Positions 6,968 through 14,293 of a stretch of DNA of 64,000 nt are shown piece after piece (positions within the stretch are counted from its first letter, which is position 1; every line of letters starts with the position of its first letter). The translations under genes and the position numbers were made by a program. Source of the stretch: CAZEAP01 sp964510315 (GTDB taxonomy: Bacteria > Planctomycetota > Brocadiia > SM23-32); contig CAZEAP010000002.1 of the NCBI GenBank assembly GCA_964510315.1, positions 1-64,000 on the forward strand, in the 5' to 3' direction. The notes below the pieces were generated by a model. That model was not told the DNA's origin. It saw only the letters and a list, made by a program, of their open reading frames with translations, and ran no database searches.

Positions 6968-9175
6968 ATGCCCGGTCCGGATGCCGCACCAGAGAACACC
7001 AGCGTCGCGACCCGCCCCGCGTTCGGATACGGGCCGCTGTTCATCGGCCTCCGATACCTGCTGAAGAAGAAGCTCTCCTATCTCGCCATCGTGGGGATAA
7101 CGCTGAGCGTCGCTGTCATCATCGTGGTAATGAGCGTGTTCACGGGCTTCCATCGGGAGTTCACGTCCATCATCCGGGGCTACCTGAGCGACATCAAAGT
7201 GCGGCCGCGGGGGGGCGGGATGTACGCCATGCGCAACTGGGAGCTGTGGCGCCGGAAGGTTCTCGCCCTGGACCACGTCACCGGCGCCGCCCCCTTCATC
7301 GAGGGCGCCGGGCTGCTGCGCCAGTCGGGGACCGGACGCATGCTCCACGTGATGTTCCGCGGCGTCCATCCGGAGCTGGAGGGAACGGCGTCAGAGTTGC
7401 CGGAATACATGGTGACAGGTCAGATGGAGGACCTGCGCCGCTCCCATCCCAACCCCGACGGGGGAAGCTCGCGCGCGTGCTTCGTGGGGCACGAGTTCTT
7501 CGGCTTTATCCCGCCGGAACTCCAGAGCCACCCCCCACGGATCGTCCTGGTCACGGCCACCGAGGACCTCCGCTACGCCATGGGCACCTACGCCGTCAAC
7601 GGGGTCTTCAAGACCGGAAATGCCGAATACGACAGCCGGTTCGTCATTCTCAGCCTGCGCAGCGCGGCAAACCTGGTCGAATGCGGCGAGGCCGTCAGCG
7701 GCCTGAACGTCCGGCTCGACGACTACGAGAACGCCGCGGAAGTGGTGCCCGAGATCTCCGATGCCGTCCGCCCCGGCTCCGTTCTCCATGAGTTCGGTCG
7801 GACGGCCGAGGGCGCCCCGGCGGCCCTCAGCGCCGACGCCCTGCGTCTCGCCCTCGCCGCCGACGACGGCTCCGTGAGCGTTCGGAGCACCCTCGACGCG
7901 GAGGAGGTCTCCCGCGCGGGCCCTTACGATACTTCCCCCGCCGCACTCGCCCTGGATCCGGAGGGCTCCAACCTGCTGGTGGGGTTCAGGGACGGAACCG
8001 CGCGATTGGTCCGGCTCGGATCGGAGAGCGCAGCCGTCCAACTGGGCAGCCCGGGCGCCCCCGTCACCGCCGCGGCCTTCTCCCCGTTCGGATATCTGGT
8101 CGCGGTGGCACACGAGGACGGCCGGGTCGAAGTATGGGATGTCGAGGCCCCGGCAGAGCCCGTCGCCCGTCTCGCCCACGGGGCCGAGATCACCGACGTC
8201 GCCTTCGACAGCGGCGGGGAACGGCTCCTCACCGCCGGACGGGACGGAAAAGCTCTCCTGTGGAGCGCCGAAGAGGGCCGCCTCATCGGCCGCATCCGGG
8301 ACGAAGGGAACGTCCCGATGACCCGGGGGGCCTTCAGCCCGGACGGCGACTGGATTGCAACCGGTCACGCCGACGGGCGGATCGTGCTGTGGGACGCCTC
8401 CGCTCTCGGGCCGCAGTCGGCATGGGAGGCGCATGGCGGTCCCGTGAGGGCCCTGCGTTTCGGCTGGACCTCCGAGGTCCTGCTCAGCGCGGGCCGGGAC
8501 GCCATCACCTGCTGGCGGGTGGGCCGGCGGGCCCGTCGCGCCGGCATCTGGAAGCATTTCGAGGCGGCCGCTCCCGCGGGGGGCTTTCGGCGGGTCCTTT
8601 TCGGCGGGGAAGGCCGACGCGCGGCGACCGTTGGGCCGGAGGGGAAGGTCCACCTGCGCTACAGCGGCGGGGGACTGGGGGTCACGACCTGGAAACAGGA
8701 ACGCAAGACCTTCCTGGAAGCGGTGGAGATGGAGCGGTTCCTCCAGGGGCTGATCATGAGCCTGATCCTGGTACTGGCGGAGTTCTTCATCTTCGTCATC
8801 ATCACCACCATGGTTTACGAGAAACGGCGCGACATCGGCATCCTGAAGGCCGTCGGCTACACGCCGGGTCAGATATGCCTGGTTTTCCTGACCTGCGGGC
8901 TGGCCATCGGCCTGATCGGGGCGGCACTGGGGGTAGGCGGCGGCGTGCTGTTCGCCGAGAATATCAACGCGGTCCGGGATTTCGTCCGCGAGACGATCCA
9001 CTTCGACCCGTTCCCGCCGAACGTCTACTACTTCACCGAAATCCCCGCCTACGTCGGCTTCCTGACCCCGGCGATCACGGCCGGAGGCGCCGTCATCTGC
9101 AGCCTGCTTTTCAGCCTGGTGCCCGCCATCCGCGCCGCCGGAATGGACCCCGTCGAAACCCTCCGCTACGAGTAG
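6968..9175 (+). CDS. LolC/LolE-type FtsX-family permease with nested WD40 propeller
   Basis: A 735-residue membrane protein with the plan of a LolC/LolE or MacB-like permease: TM1 at about 37-59, a MacB-type periplasmic domain, and three C-terminal TM segments from about residue 590, including MVYEKRRDIGILKAVGYTPGQ, the FtsX cytoplasmic loop. Unusually, about 290 residues (roughly 275-565) are inserted just before the TTWKQERKTFLEAVEMERFLQ block that normally leads into TM2. The insert contains seven repeats of the type FSPDGDWIATGHADGRIVLWD, so it should fold as a seven-blade WD40 propeller outside the membrane. The ATG at 6968 is chosen because longer readings overlap rpmB on the other strand. 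No LolD-like ATPase is adjacent. The substrate is unknown; lipoprotein or envelope handling is inferred from the permease family. Confidence 0.85.
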   Translation: MPGPDAAPENTSVATRPAFGYGPLFIGLRYLLKKKLSYLAIVGITLSVAVIIVVMSVFTGFHREFTSIIRGYLSDIKVRPRGGGMYAMRNWELWRRKVLALDHVTGAAPFIEGAGLLRQSGTGRMLHVMFRGVHPELEGTASELPEYMVTGQMEDLRRSHPNPDGGSSRACFVGHEFFGFIPPELQSHPPRIVLVTATEDLRYAMGTYAVNGVFKTGNAEYDSRFVILSLRSAANLVECGEAVSGLNVRLDDYENAAEVVPEISDAVRPGSVLHEFGRTAEGAPAALSADALRLALAADDGSVSVRSTLDAEEVSRAGPYDTSPAALALDPEGSNLLVGFRDGTARLVRLGSESAAVQLGSPGAPVTAAAFSPFGYLVAVAHEDGRVEVWDVEAPAEPVARLAHGAEITDVAFDSGGERLLTAGRDGKALLWSAEEGRLIGRIRDEGNVPMTRGAFSPDGDWIATGHADGRIVLWDASALGPQSAWEAHGGPVRALRFGWTSEVLLSAGRDAITCWRVGRRARRAGIWKHFEAAAPAGGFRRVLFGGEGRRAATVGPEGKVHLRYSGGGLGVTTWKQERKTFLEAVEMERFLQGLIMSLILVLAEFFIFVIITTMVYEKRRDIGILKAVGYTPGQICLVFLTCGLAIGLIGAALGVGGGVLFAENINAVRDFVRETIHFDPFPPNVYYFTEIPAYVGFLTPAITAGGAVICSLLFSLVPAIRAAGMDPVETLRYE
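7790..8670 (+). other. WD40 seven-blade insertion within the permease
   Basis: This is the segment of the permease gene encoding the inserted propeller. Blade-like cores can be read in order: ALRLALAADDGSVSV, ALALDPEGSNLLVGF, AAFSPFGYLVAVAHEDGRVEVWD, VAFDSGGERLLTAGRDGKALLW, GAFSPDGDWIATGHADGRIVLW, LRFGWTSEVLLSAGRDAITCW and VLFGGEGRRAATVGPEGKVHL. The flanking permease sequence is continuous on both sides, so the domain is nested rather than appended. Confidence 0.75.
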
Positions 9176-9264
9176 CCCCCCGGAACCGCCCGGACTCTCC
9201 TGCCCGGGGGAAGCGTGCGCCGAGACACCTACCGGGCGGCGCTGTCGGCAGAGAAAAGCAGGAG

Positions 9265-9298
9265 CCGGGAGGCCATCTGTCCCGGGTCACGTGCTATG
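9265..9298 (+). repeat. REP-like hairpin motif, copy A
   Basis: CCGGGA (9265-9270) pairs with TCCCGG (9280-9285). The 17-bp core GCCATCTGTCCCGGGTC (9272-9288) is shared exactly with copy B and is followed by a similar G(C/T)TATG tail. Confidence 0.6.
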
Positions 9299-9367
9299 GT
9301 ATCGGGTAGCGGGGCCGGAGGGACGCCCGCACGTGGTCATTTTGCTCCCGCAGAGCGAGGTGCAGTC

Positions 9368-9709
9368 GTGAGAAGGGCGGTGGCGAAGAAGATTCGGCGA
9401 CGGGCTCAGAACGGGGACGATGCGCTCTCGGAGAACCCAAGGCAGCGGCTGCACGGCGCCCTCTTCGACCCTGACCCGGTCGTCAGACGACTGGTCGCGG
9501 AAGCCCTGTTCTTTGCGGGAGGACGGGAGTCCTCCGCCTATCTCCAACGGCTTGTCGAAATCGAGACAAACCTCGACATCGCGCCGGCGGCCGCGCATCT
9601 ACCCCCGATCTCGCAGAATTCTGAAAAAAACGAGACACGGGACGCCATCTGTCCCGGGTCGTGTGTTATGTTGCTCCACAGAGTTCGATCGAGACGTTTT
9701 GTCCGGTGA
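9368..9709 (+). pseudogene. Possible HEAT-like gene fragment between the hairpins
   Basis: From a GTG at 9368 an open frame of 113 codons reads a basic N-terminus and then LFDPDPVVRRLVAEALFFAGG, which resembles one HEAT or Armadillo helix pair. The following YLQRLVEIETNLDI could be a second helix. The frame then runs into the copy B hairpin, where the reading (AICPGSCVMLL) is clearly derived from the repeat. A truncated remnant of a repeat protein, or an accidental frame, are both possible. There is no convincing full-length gene. Confidence 0.25.
9638..9670 (+). repeat. REP-like hairpin motif, copy B
   Basis: CGGGAC (9638-9643) pairs with GTCCCG (9651-9656) around a 7-nt loop. The core GCCATCTGTCCCGGGTC at 9644-9660 is identical to copy A. 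The copies are 372 bp apart in direct orientation. Confidence 0.65.
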
Positions 9710-9731
9710 ATTTGTGTGGGAGGACGGAAAC

Positions 9732-10712
9732 ATGCAGGCAGCGGTCAAGGCATGTCTGGGAAGCATGGAGTTTGGGGACCTGCAAGCCGCCCACAACATG
9801 GCCGTGCTGCCGCTGTTCTCGGAGGCAAAGAAGGGCCGGCGGTTCCGCGTTCTGGCGGAAGCCCTGGAGGACGGCGCGCTCACGGTGACGGAGGTGGATG
9901 CCGGGGGTTCCGTGCCGGAGCTGAAAGTTCGCAACCGGGGCGACACGGCGGTTCTTGTGTTGGACGGCGAAGAGCTGGCCGGGGCCAAGCAAAACCGGGT
10001 CCTCAACACCACCATACTCGTTGAGAAACACGCTGAGATCATCGTGCCCGTCAGTTGCACCGAGCGCGGCCGCTGGAGCTATACCTCCCGGGCATTCTCC
10101 GGTTCCGGACACCTCATGGCTCCCGGCCAGAGGATGCGCAAGTCCAGGTCGGTTTCCGACTCACTGCGGCACTCCGGGGCGTTCCGCTCGGATCAGGGAG
10201 AGGTCTGGGACGACATCCGGGAGGCTTCGGAGAAGGCCGACGTGCAATCGCCCACCGGCGCCATGAGCGACGTGTTCGAAGCCAGGGAGGACGACATCGC
10301 CCGCTACGTGGATTCTTTTCCCTGGGTGGACCGGCAGCGTGGCCTGTTCGTCTTCCTCAACGGCAAGGTCGCCGGATTCGAAGTACTGGCAAGGGAGCAG
10401 GCCTACCGGCAACTCCACCAGAAGCTGGTGGCAAGCTACGCGATGCAGGGCATTCTCAGAAACCAAAAGCATCCGGCGGAGCCCTCCCCGGACCGGGCCT
10501 CCGCCTTTGTGAAGGACGCTCTGAACTGCGAGGAGGAAGAATTCGAATCCCCCGGCCTGGGGTGCGACCACCGTTACCGCAACGAACGCACGGTGGGCTC
10601 GGCCCTGGTGTACTGGAAGGCCGTGGTGCACGCGGCCTTCTTCCGTGCCGAGGACAGGCGGGACCGCACGAAGCTGCGCGGCTACAGAAGCCGGCGGAGC
10701 TTCAGGCAATGA
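9732..10712 (+). CDS. ARPP-1 (DUF6569) domain protein
   Basis: The product (326 aa) matches the ARPP-1/DUF6569 family, a domain named for its association with ADP-ribosylglycohydrolase and rhodanese/phosphatase-type proteins. The hallmark block DGEELAGAKQNRVLNTTIL lies at residues 78-96 and VSCTERGRWSY at 107-117. Upstream is the LAEALEDGALTVTEVDAGGSVPEL strand region. No signal peptide or membrane segment is visible, so it is probably cytoplasmic. The ATG at 9732 follows a GGGAGG by eight bases; longer readings run through the hairpin repeat and are rejected. The biochemical function is not established, and a role in ADP-ribose-linked signalling or conflict is a family-level prediction only. 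Confidence 0.8.
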   Translation: MQAAVKACLGSMEFGDLQAAHNMAVLPLFSEAKKGRRFRVLAEALEDGALTVTEVDAGGSVPELKVRNRGDTAVLVLDGEELAGAKQNRVLNTTILVEKHAEIIVPVSCTERGRWSYTSRAFSGSGHLMAPGQRMRKSRSVSDSLRHSGAFRSDQGEVWDDIREASEKADVQSPTGAMSDVFEAREDDIARYVDSFPWVDRQRGLFVFLNGKVAGFEVLAREQAYRQLHQKLVASYAMQGILRNQKHPAEPSPDRASAFVKDALNCEEEEFESPGLGCDHRYRNERTVGSALVYWKAVVHAAFFRAEDRRDRTKLRGYRSRRSFRQ

Positions 10713-10771
10713 CGCCGGGGCGCCACCCATGTTGGCTTTGCCAGCTTGTGGGGGCTGCACGGGAGAAGCGT

Positions 10772-10813
10772 AAGCCGCACCTTCTTGCATTTTCCCGGTT
10801 TCTTGCGGCTTTT
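10772..10813 (+). terminator. Possible weak terminator after the ARPP-1 gene
   Basis: AAGCCGCA (10772-10779) pairs with TGCGGCTT (10804-10811), and the sequence continues with two more T residues. The 24-nt loop is long for an intrinsic terminator, so the call is tentative. Confidence 0.3.
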
Positions 10814-10966
10814 GACTACCATAGCCCGGATTATTCAAGCGTTGCCAGTGCCGCAGATGCGCGGAAGGCGAGCGCCGCTGTGTTCTTACACTGCAAGCGA
10901 AGCCTGACAAAGCAGATACGGTGCCGGCGCCGCTCCCGAAGGGCGAGGATGGTGTTGTTCACCGAA

Positions 10967-11006
10967 AAAACACACTGTTTTCCGCATGCTCCGTCTAAAC
11001 ATGCTC
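10967..11006. promoter_or_regulatory. Candidate operator: inverted and direct repeats upstream of the WYL gene
   Basis: A perfect 6-bp inverted repeat with a 3-bp centre (10967-10981) is followed by two CATGCTC direct repeats 15 bp apart. Autoregulation by the downstream HTH-WYL protein is a reasonable guess, not shown. Confidence 0.35.
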
Positions 11007-11068
11007 TAACATATATCAGGTTAATCCGTTACAACAATGTGCGTCGTTTCCTCGTGAATAATGTGGGA

Positions 11069-11074
11069 TAGAAT
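11069..11074 (+). promoter_or_regulatory. Candidate -10 element for the WYL-AAA operon
   Basis: TAGAAT, the commonest -10 form in this window, lies 62 bp before the WYL ATG. No good -35 is present at 16-18 bp, which would fit an activator-dependent promoter. Confidence 0.35.
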
Positions 11075-11136
11075 TGCTTGGGCCGATGTTTGGCCACACC
11101 GTTCAGGCTCCAAAAACGCATTCGGAGTGGAGGGCC

Positions 11137-12138
11137 ATGTCCCCTGATCGCCAGAAGGGCAGCAAGTTTATGACCCAGTGGCGGCACATCGCCGTCATCG
11201 ACCGAGAGATTCGCTCCGGCAAATATCCCAGCGCCCCGCAGATGGCGCGGGAGCTGGAACTCTCCGACCGCACCGTCAAACGGCACATCGAGTTCATGCG
11301 CTACGACCTGGGAGCGCCCATCGAATACGACGCCTCGGAGAAGGGCTATTACTACCGCGAGCCCGACTGGGTGTTGCCCGCCATCAAGGTGAGCGAGGGC
11401 GAGCTTTTCGCGATCATACTGGCCGAGCGAGCCCTGCGCGGCATCCGGAACCCCGAACTGGCCGAGAAGCTGCGCCGGGTCTTCGAGAAGATCGCCGTCC
11501 AGCTCCCGGAGGAATTCGAGCTGGATCCGGCCGATCTCGCCCGGGACGTCGGGTTTCAGTCGGCTCACGTGGCCCCTCCGGAGCCGGAGCTGTTCGATGC
11601 ACTGGCCGGCGCGCTGCGCGAAGGCCGCACGCTGCGGGTGGAGTACCATAAGCTGGGCGCCGACGAACTTGTCGAGCGGAAACTCGACCCTTACCTGCTG
11701 CGCTGCATAGGCGGCGAATGGTACCTGGTGGCCTACGCCCACGAGACGGGCTACGTCTCCCTGTTCCACACAAACCGGGTTACCGAATGGGAGGAGACGG
11801 GCGAGACGTTCGACCGTTCGGCGACCGACTTCGATCCGGAGGAATACTTCGAACACAGCCTCGGCGCCAGCCACAGCAAAGAGGCCGTCGAAGTGGAGAT
11901 CCGTTTCCGCGGCTGGCCGGCCCGATACGTCGCCGAACGGGAGTGGCACGCCACGCAGGAGACTTCGTGGGAACGGGAGGGGACGCTGCTGCTCCGCATG
12001 GAACTCGGCTGGCTGGAGGAGGTGGCCACCTGGGTGATGCAGTTCGGCGAACACGCCGAGGTGCTGAAACCGCCAAAACTCCGCAAGATGCTCCAACAGC
12101 GCCTGCGCGGCGCCCTGGACATCTACGACGGAGAGTGA
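11137..12138 (+). CDS. HTH-WYL transcriptional regulator
   Basis: A 333-residue protein with an N-terminal DeoR-like winged helix (about residues 10-60, containing SAPQMARELELSDRTVKRHIEFM) and a WYL ligand-sensing domain. The literal WYL triad is at 195-197 (GEWYLVAYA), preceded by LRVEYHK and followed by FHTNRV. A C-terminal WCX-like region follows from about residue 245. Such proteins sense nucleotides or nucleic acid and often control defence genes. The ATG at 11137 is preferred because GGAGTGGAGG stands just upstream; an earlier TTG at 11074 lacks one. The stop codon abuts the ATG of the AAA ATPase gene, so the two are translationally linked. Confidence 0.88.
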   Translation: MSPDRQKGSKFMTQWRHIAVIDREIRSGKYPSAPQMARELELSDRTVKRHIEFMRYDLGAPIEYDASEKGYYYREPDWVLPAIKVSEGELFAIILAERALRGIRNPELAEKLRRVFEKIAVQLPEEFELDPADLARDVGFQSAHVAPPEPELFDALAGALREGRTLRVEYHKLGADELVERKLDPYLLRCIGGEWYLVAYAHETGYVSLFHTNRVTEWEETGETFDRSATDFDPEEYFEHSLGASHSKEAVEVEIRFRGWPARYVAEREWHATQETSWEREGTLLLRMELGWLEEVATWVMQFGEHAEVLKPPKLRKMLQQRLRGALDIYDGE

Positions 12139-14085
12139 ATGGCCGAAGGACGCAGAAAGGTCAACGACGTGCACCACGGAGCCAAACCACAACAGAGCAT
12201 GGACGCACCGGTGGAACAGCCGCCGGACGAACCCAACTGCTTCCCGTCGAACGACGAACTGATCGAGGCCGCCCATAACATGGTCCTGCTGCGCGTGAAG
12301 ATGGACGGGAGCGGGCCGGAAGATGGGGACCGGCGCGAGCACCTGCGCGCGCTCGAACGCCGGTGGACCGACTTCTGGCACGGGTCGATGGAGAAGACCG
12401 GCGAGACCGTTCCCCTGACGGCGAGGCTCAGACCGCTCGGTCTGGACCCGGTGGAACGCGAGATCGTCGCCGTCTTGCTGCTCGACCGGCTCGGCATCCT
12501 GGAGCAGAGAAGGACGTCTCCGAGCGAGATACTCAAGCTCGTCTCCGTTCCGAGGGGCGGCACGATGTCCGCCCTGCGCTCGATGTCCAAAGACGGACAC
12601 CTGGCGCAGACCGACCTTATCAGTCACACCGACCCGCGCGATGACCTGTGTGACCAGCAGATAGTCCTGGACCCCACCCTCGTGGAATGCGCCCTCACGG
12701 GCCAGGACGGCGGACAGGCCGGTTGGGACGTGGAGACCGAGGAGGAACTCTACGATCGCGTGGAGCCCCTGAGCCGCGCCTATGAGGCCAAATCCACCGT
12801 GCTCAACCGCTGCAGCCGGGGCCACATCCCTATCGACAACCGCGAGGATGCCTACCGGCTTTCCCGCCGGATCGTCCGGCTGCGGGGACGGCTTGAAGCC
12901 ACCCTGGAGCGACACGCCGACTGGGGCCTGGCCCGACTGCTGGGCTTGGATCCGCCCCTGGGCGACCGCCGGACAGATGTAATTCTGGCGCTGCTCGCCA
13001 AGGAACTCGGACACGTGCCGCCGGGCAATTCGCTGTTCACCGGCAAGGGACTGGCATGCGTGCTGGCCCGGGACGAGGACCGGATACGGCGGCACCTGCG
13101 GCTCTTTGGGTCCGACGCCCGGCTGGTGAGGGAATGCCTCATCCGGCCCGCCGGAGGGAGTGCAGAGCTGGTCAGCGACGAGCCCGCCGCGCTGGCGGAT
13201 GCCGAATTCGAGCTGGGGGACCGCAGCCTGGAGCTTCTCGAGCTGGAGGGCCGGCGCCGAAGGCAGACCGACGGCAGCTCCGAGGTGCGAAAGCCCCGGG
13301 TGAGCTTCGATCAACTGGTTCTTTCACCGGAAGTGCACGAATCGCTGGAGATGGTCCTGGCCCAGGCGCACAACCAGGACACGCTTTACGAGAACTGGGG
13401 CCTGGCTCAGGTGGTGCCCTACGGCAGGGGACTGACTCTGCTGTTCAGCGGGCCGCCCGGGGTCGGCAAGACCGCCTCGGCCGAAGCCCTGGCGGACCGG
13501 CTCGATCTGCCCATCCTGGTGACCGACTACTCGCAGGTGCAGAACTGCTGGGTGGGGCAGACGGAGAAGAACATCGTGCGCACGTTCTGGGTGGCGCGCG
13601 CCACCGACGCGGTGCTCTTCTGGGACGAGGCCGACGCGATGTTCTACGACCGGGACAGCGGCTTCCGGAACTACGAAGTCAGGCAGGTCAACGTGCTTCT
13701 GCAACAGATAGAGCGTTTCGAGGGCATCTGCATACTCGCCACCAACCGCAAGACGTCACTGGACAGGGCCCTGGAACGGCGGATCGCGATGAAGGTGGAG
13801 TTCGAGCGCCCGGACCGCCGGATGCGCCGCCGGATATGGGGGAAGCTCATCCCGGACGCCATGCCCCTGGCGGACGACGTGGACCTGGAGAAGCTGTCAG
13901 AAGCCGACCTGACCGGAGGGGAGATAAAGAACGCCGTCCTCAACGCCGCCCGCCTGGCGATAGCCGGCAAGGAAGGCGCGCAAATCACAATGCAGCACCT
14001 CCGCAAAGCAGTGAGAATGGAGAAAGAAGGAAAATGGAAAAAGGGGCGCGGGAGCCCAGTGGGGTTTACAGTTGACGCCTCGTAG
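12139..14085 (+). CDS. AAA+ ATPase with long N-terminal helical/winged region
   Basis: A 648-residue protein whose C-terminal third is a classical AAA ATPase. Walker A GPPGVGKT is at 438-445, Walker B VLFWDEAD at 492-499, sensor 1 ILATNR follows, and arginine-finger candidates sit in RALERRIAMKVEFERPD. The N-terminal 400 residues show two regions resembling winged-helix or helical bundles (LGLDPVEREIVAVLLLDRLGI and LLGLDPPLGDRRTDVILALL). These recall N-domains of CDC48-like AAA proteins associated with secretion or conflict systems. No membrane span is seen. The gene starts on the base after the WYL stop codon, so a joint function is likely. The remodelled substrate is unknown. Confidence 0.82.
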   Translation: MAEGRRKVNDVHHGAKPQQSMDAPVEQPPDEPNCFPSNDELIEAAHNMVLLRVKMDGSGPEDGDRREHLRALERRWTDFWHGSMEKTGETVPLTARLRPLGLDPVEREIVAVLLLDRLGILEQRRTSPSEILKLVSVPRGGTMSALRSMSKDGHLAQTDLISHTDPRDDLCDQQIVLDPTLVECALTGQDGGQAGWDVETEEELYDRVEPLSRAYEAKSTVLNRCSRGHIPIDNREDAYRLSRRIVRLRGRLEATLERHADWGLARLLGLDPPLGDRRTDVILALLAKELGHVPPGNSLFTGKGLACVLARDEDRIRRHLRLFGSDARLVRECLIRPAGGSAELVSDEPAALADAEFELGDRSLELLELEGRRRRQTDGSSEVRKPRVSFDQLVLSPEVHESLEMVLAQAHNQDTLYENWGLAQVVPYGRGLTLLFSGPPGVGKTASAEALADRLDLPILVTDYSQVQNCWVGQTEKNIVRTFWVARATDAVLFWDEADAMFYDRDSGFRNYEVRQVNVLLQQIERFEGICILATNRKTSLDRALERRIAMKVEFERPDRRMRRRIWGKLIPDAMPLADDVDLEKLSEADLTGGEIKNAVLNAARLAIAGKEGAQITMQHLRKAVRMEKEGKWKKGRGSPVGFTVDAS

Positions 14086-14293
14086 CCTATAGCCCGAAGG
14101 GACACCGATACCCATGCTTGCTATTACGTCCTGTCGCCATAAATATGAGTGCAGAAGACCTTGTGTGCAGACTTGGGTCTCCTCGTGTCGAGCAGCTTTA
14201 GGCCTTACCCAGATTTGGTGAGTGTCAGAACACTCACTGCTGAGCAAGACGGACCATTCCAGGACTGTGCAGGTTAGACCGGGAGGAACGCAG
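14086..14293. other. Gap before the nuclease-like gene
   Basis: This 208-bp stretch is lower in GC than the AAA gene. It contains one perfect hairpin (14218-14237) and a strong GGGAGG (14281-14286) before the next ATG. No other gene is visible. Confidence 0.45.
14218..14237. promoter_or_regulatory. Perfect inverted repeat upstream of the PD-(D/E)XK gene
   Basis: GTGAGTGT and ACACTCAC form an 8-bp perfect inverted repeat around CAGA, 56 bp before the ATG. It lacks a T-tail, so an operator or a leader hairpin is more likely than a terminator. Confidence 0.45.

Larger units (their letters stand above)
9176..9731. other. Non-coding stretch with paired REP-like hairpins
   Basis: The 556 bp between the permease and the ARPP-1 gene contain two copies of a hairpin motif (9265-9298 and 9638-9670). 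Between them is a weak reading frame that may be a HEAT-like remnant. No well-formed promoter could be picked out, although GGGAGG at 9718-9723 gives a good ribosome-binding site for the ARPP-1 gene. Confidence 0.5.
10713..11136. other. AT-richer regulatory gap before the WYL operon
   Basis: This 424-bp gap holds no gene. Its first part contains a long stem (10772-10779 with 10804-10811, 24-nt loop) followed by a short T-run. From about 10950 the DNA becomes AT-richer than its surroundings. There it contains the inverted repeat AAAACA-CAC-TGTTTT (10967-10981), two direct CATGCTC copies (10985-10991 and 11000-11006) and a TAGAAT -10-like box at 11069-11074. This looks like the control region of the WYL-AAA pair. 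Confidence 0.5.

Noticed and set aside
9420..9731. Extension of the ARPP-1 gene upstream of 9732
   Set aside because: The reading passes through a hairpin repeat and lacks family similarity, while GGGAGG stands directly before the ATG at 9732.
11029..13314. A 761-codon minus-strand frame opposite the WYL and AAA genes
   Set aside because: The plus-strand products have intact motifs (WYL, Walker A and B). The antisense product resembles nothing.
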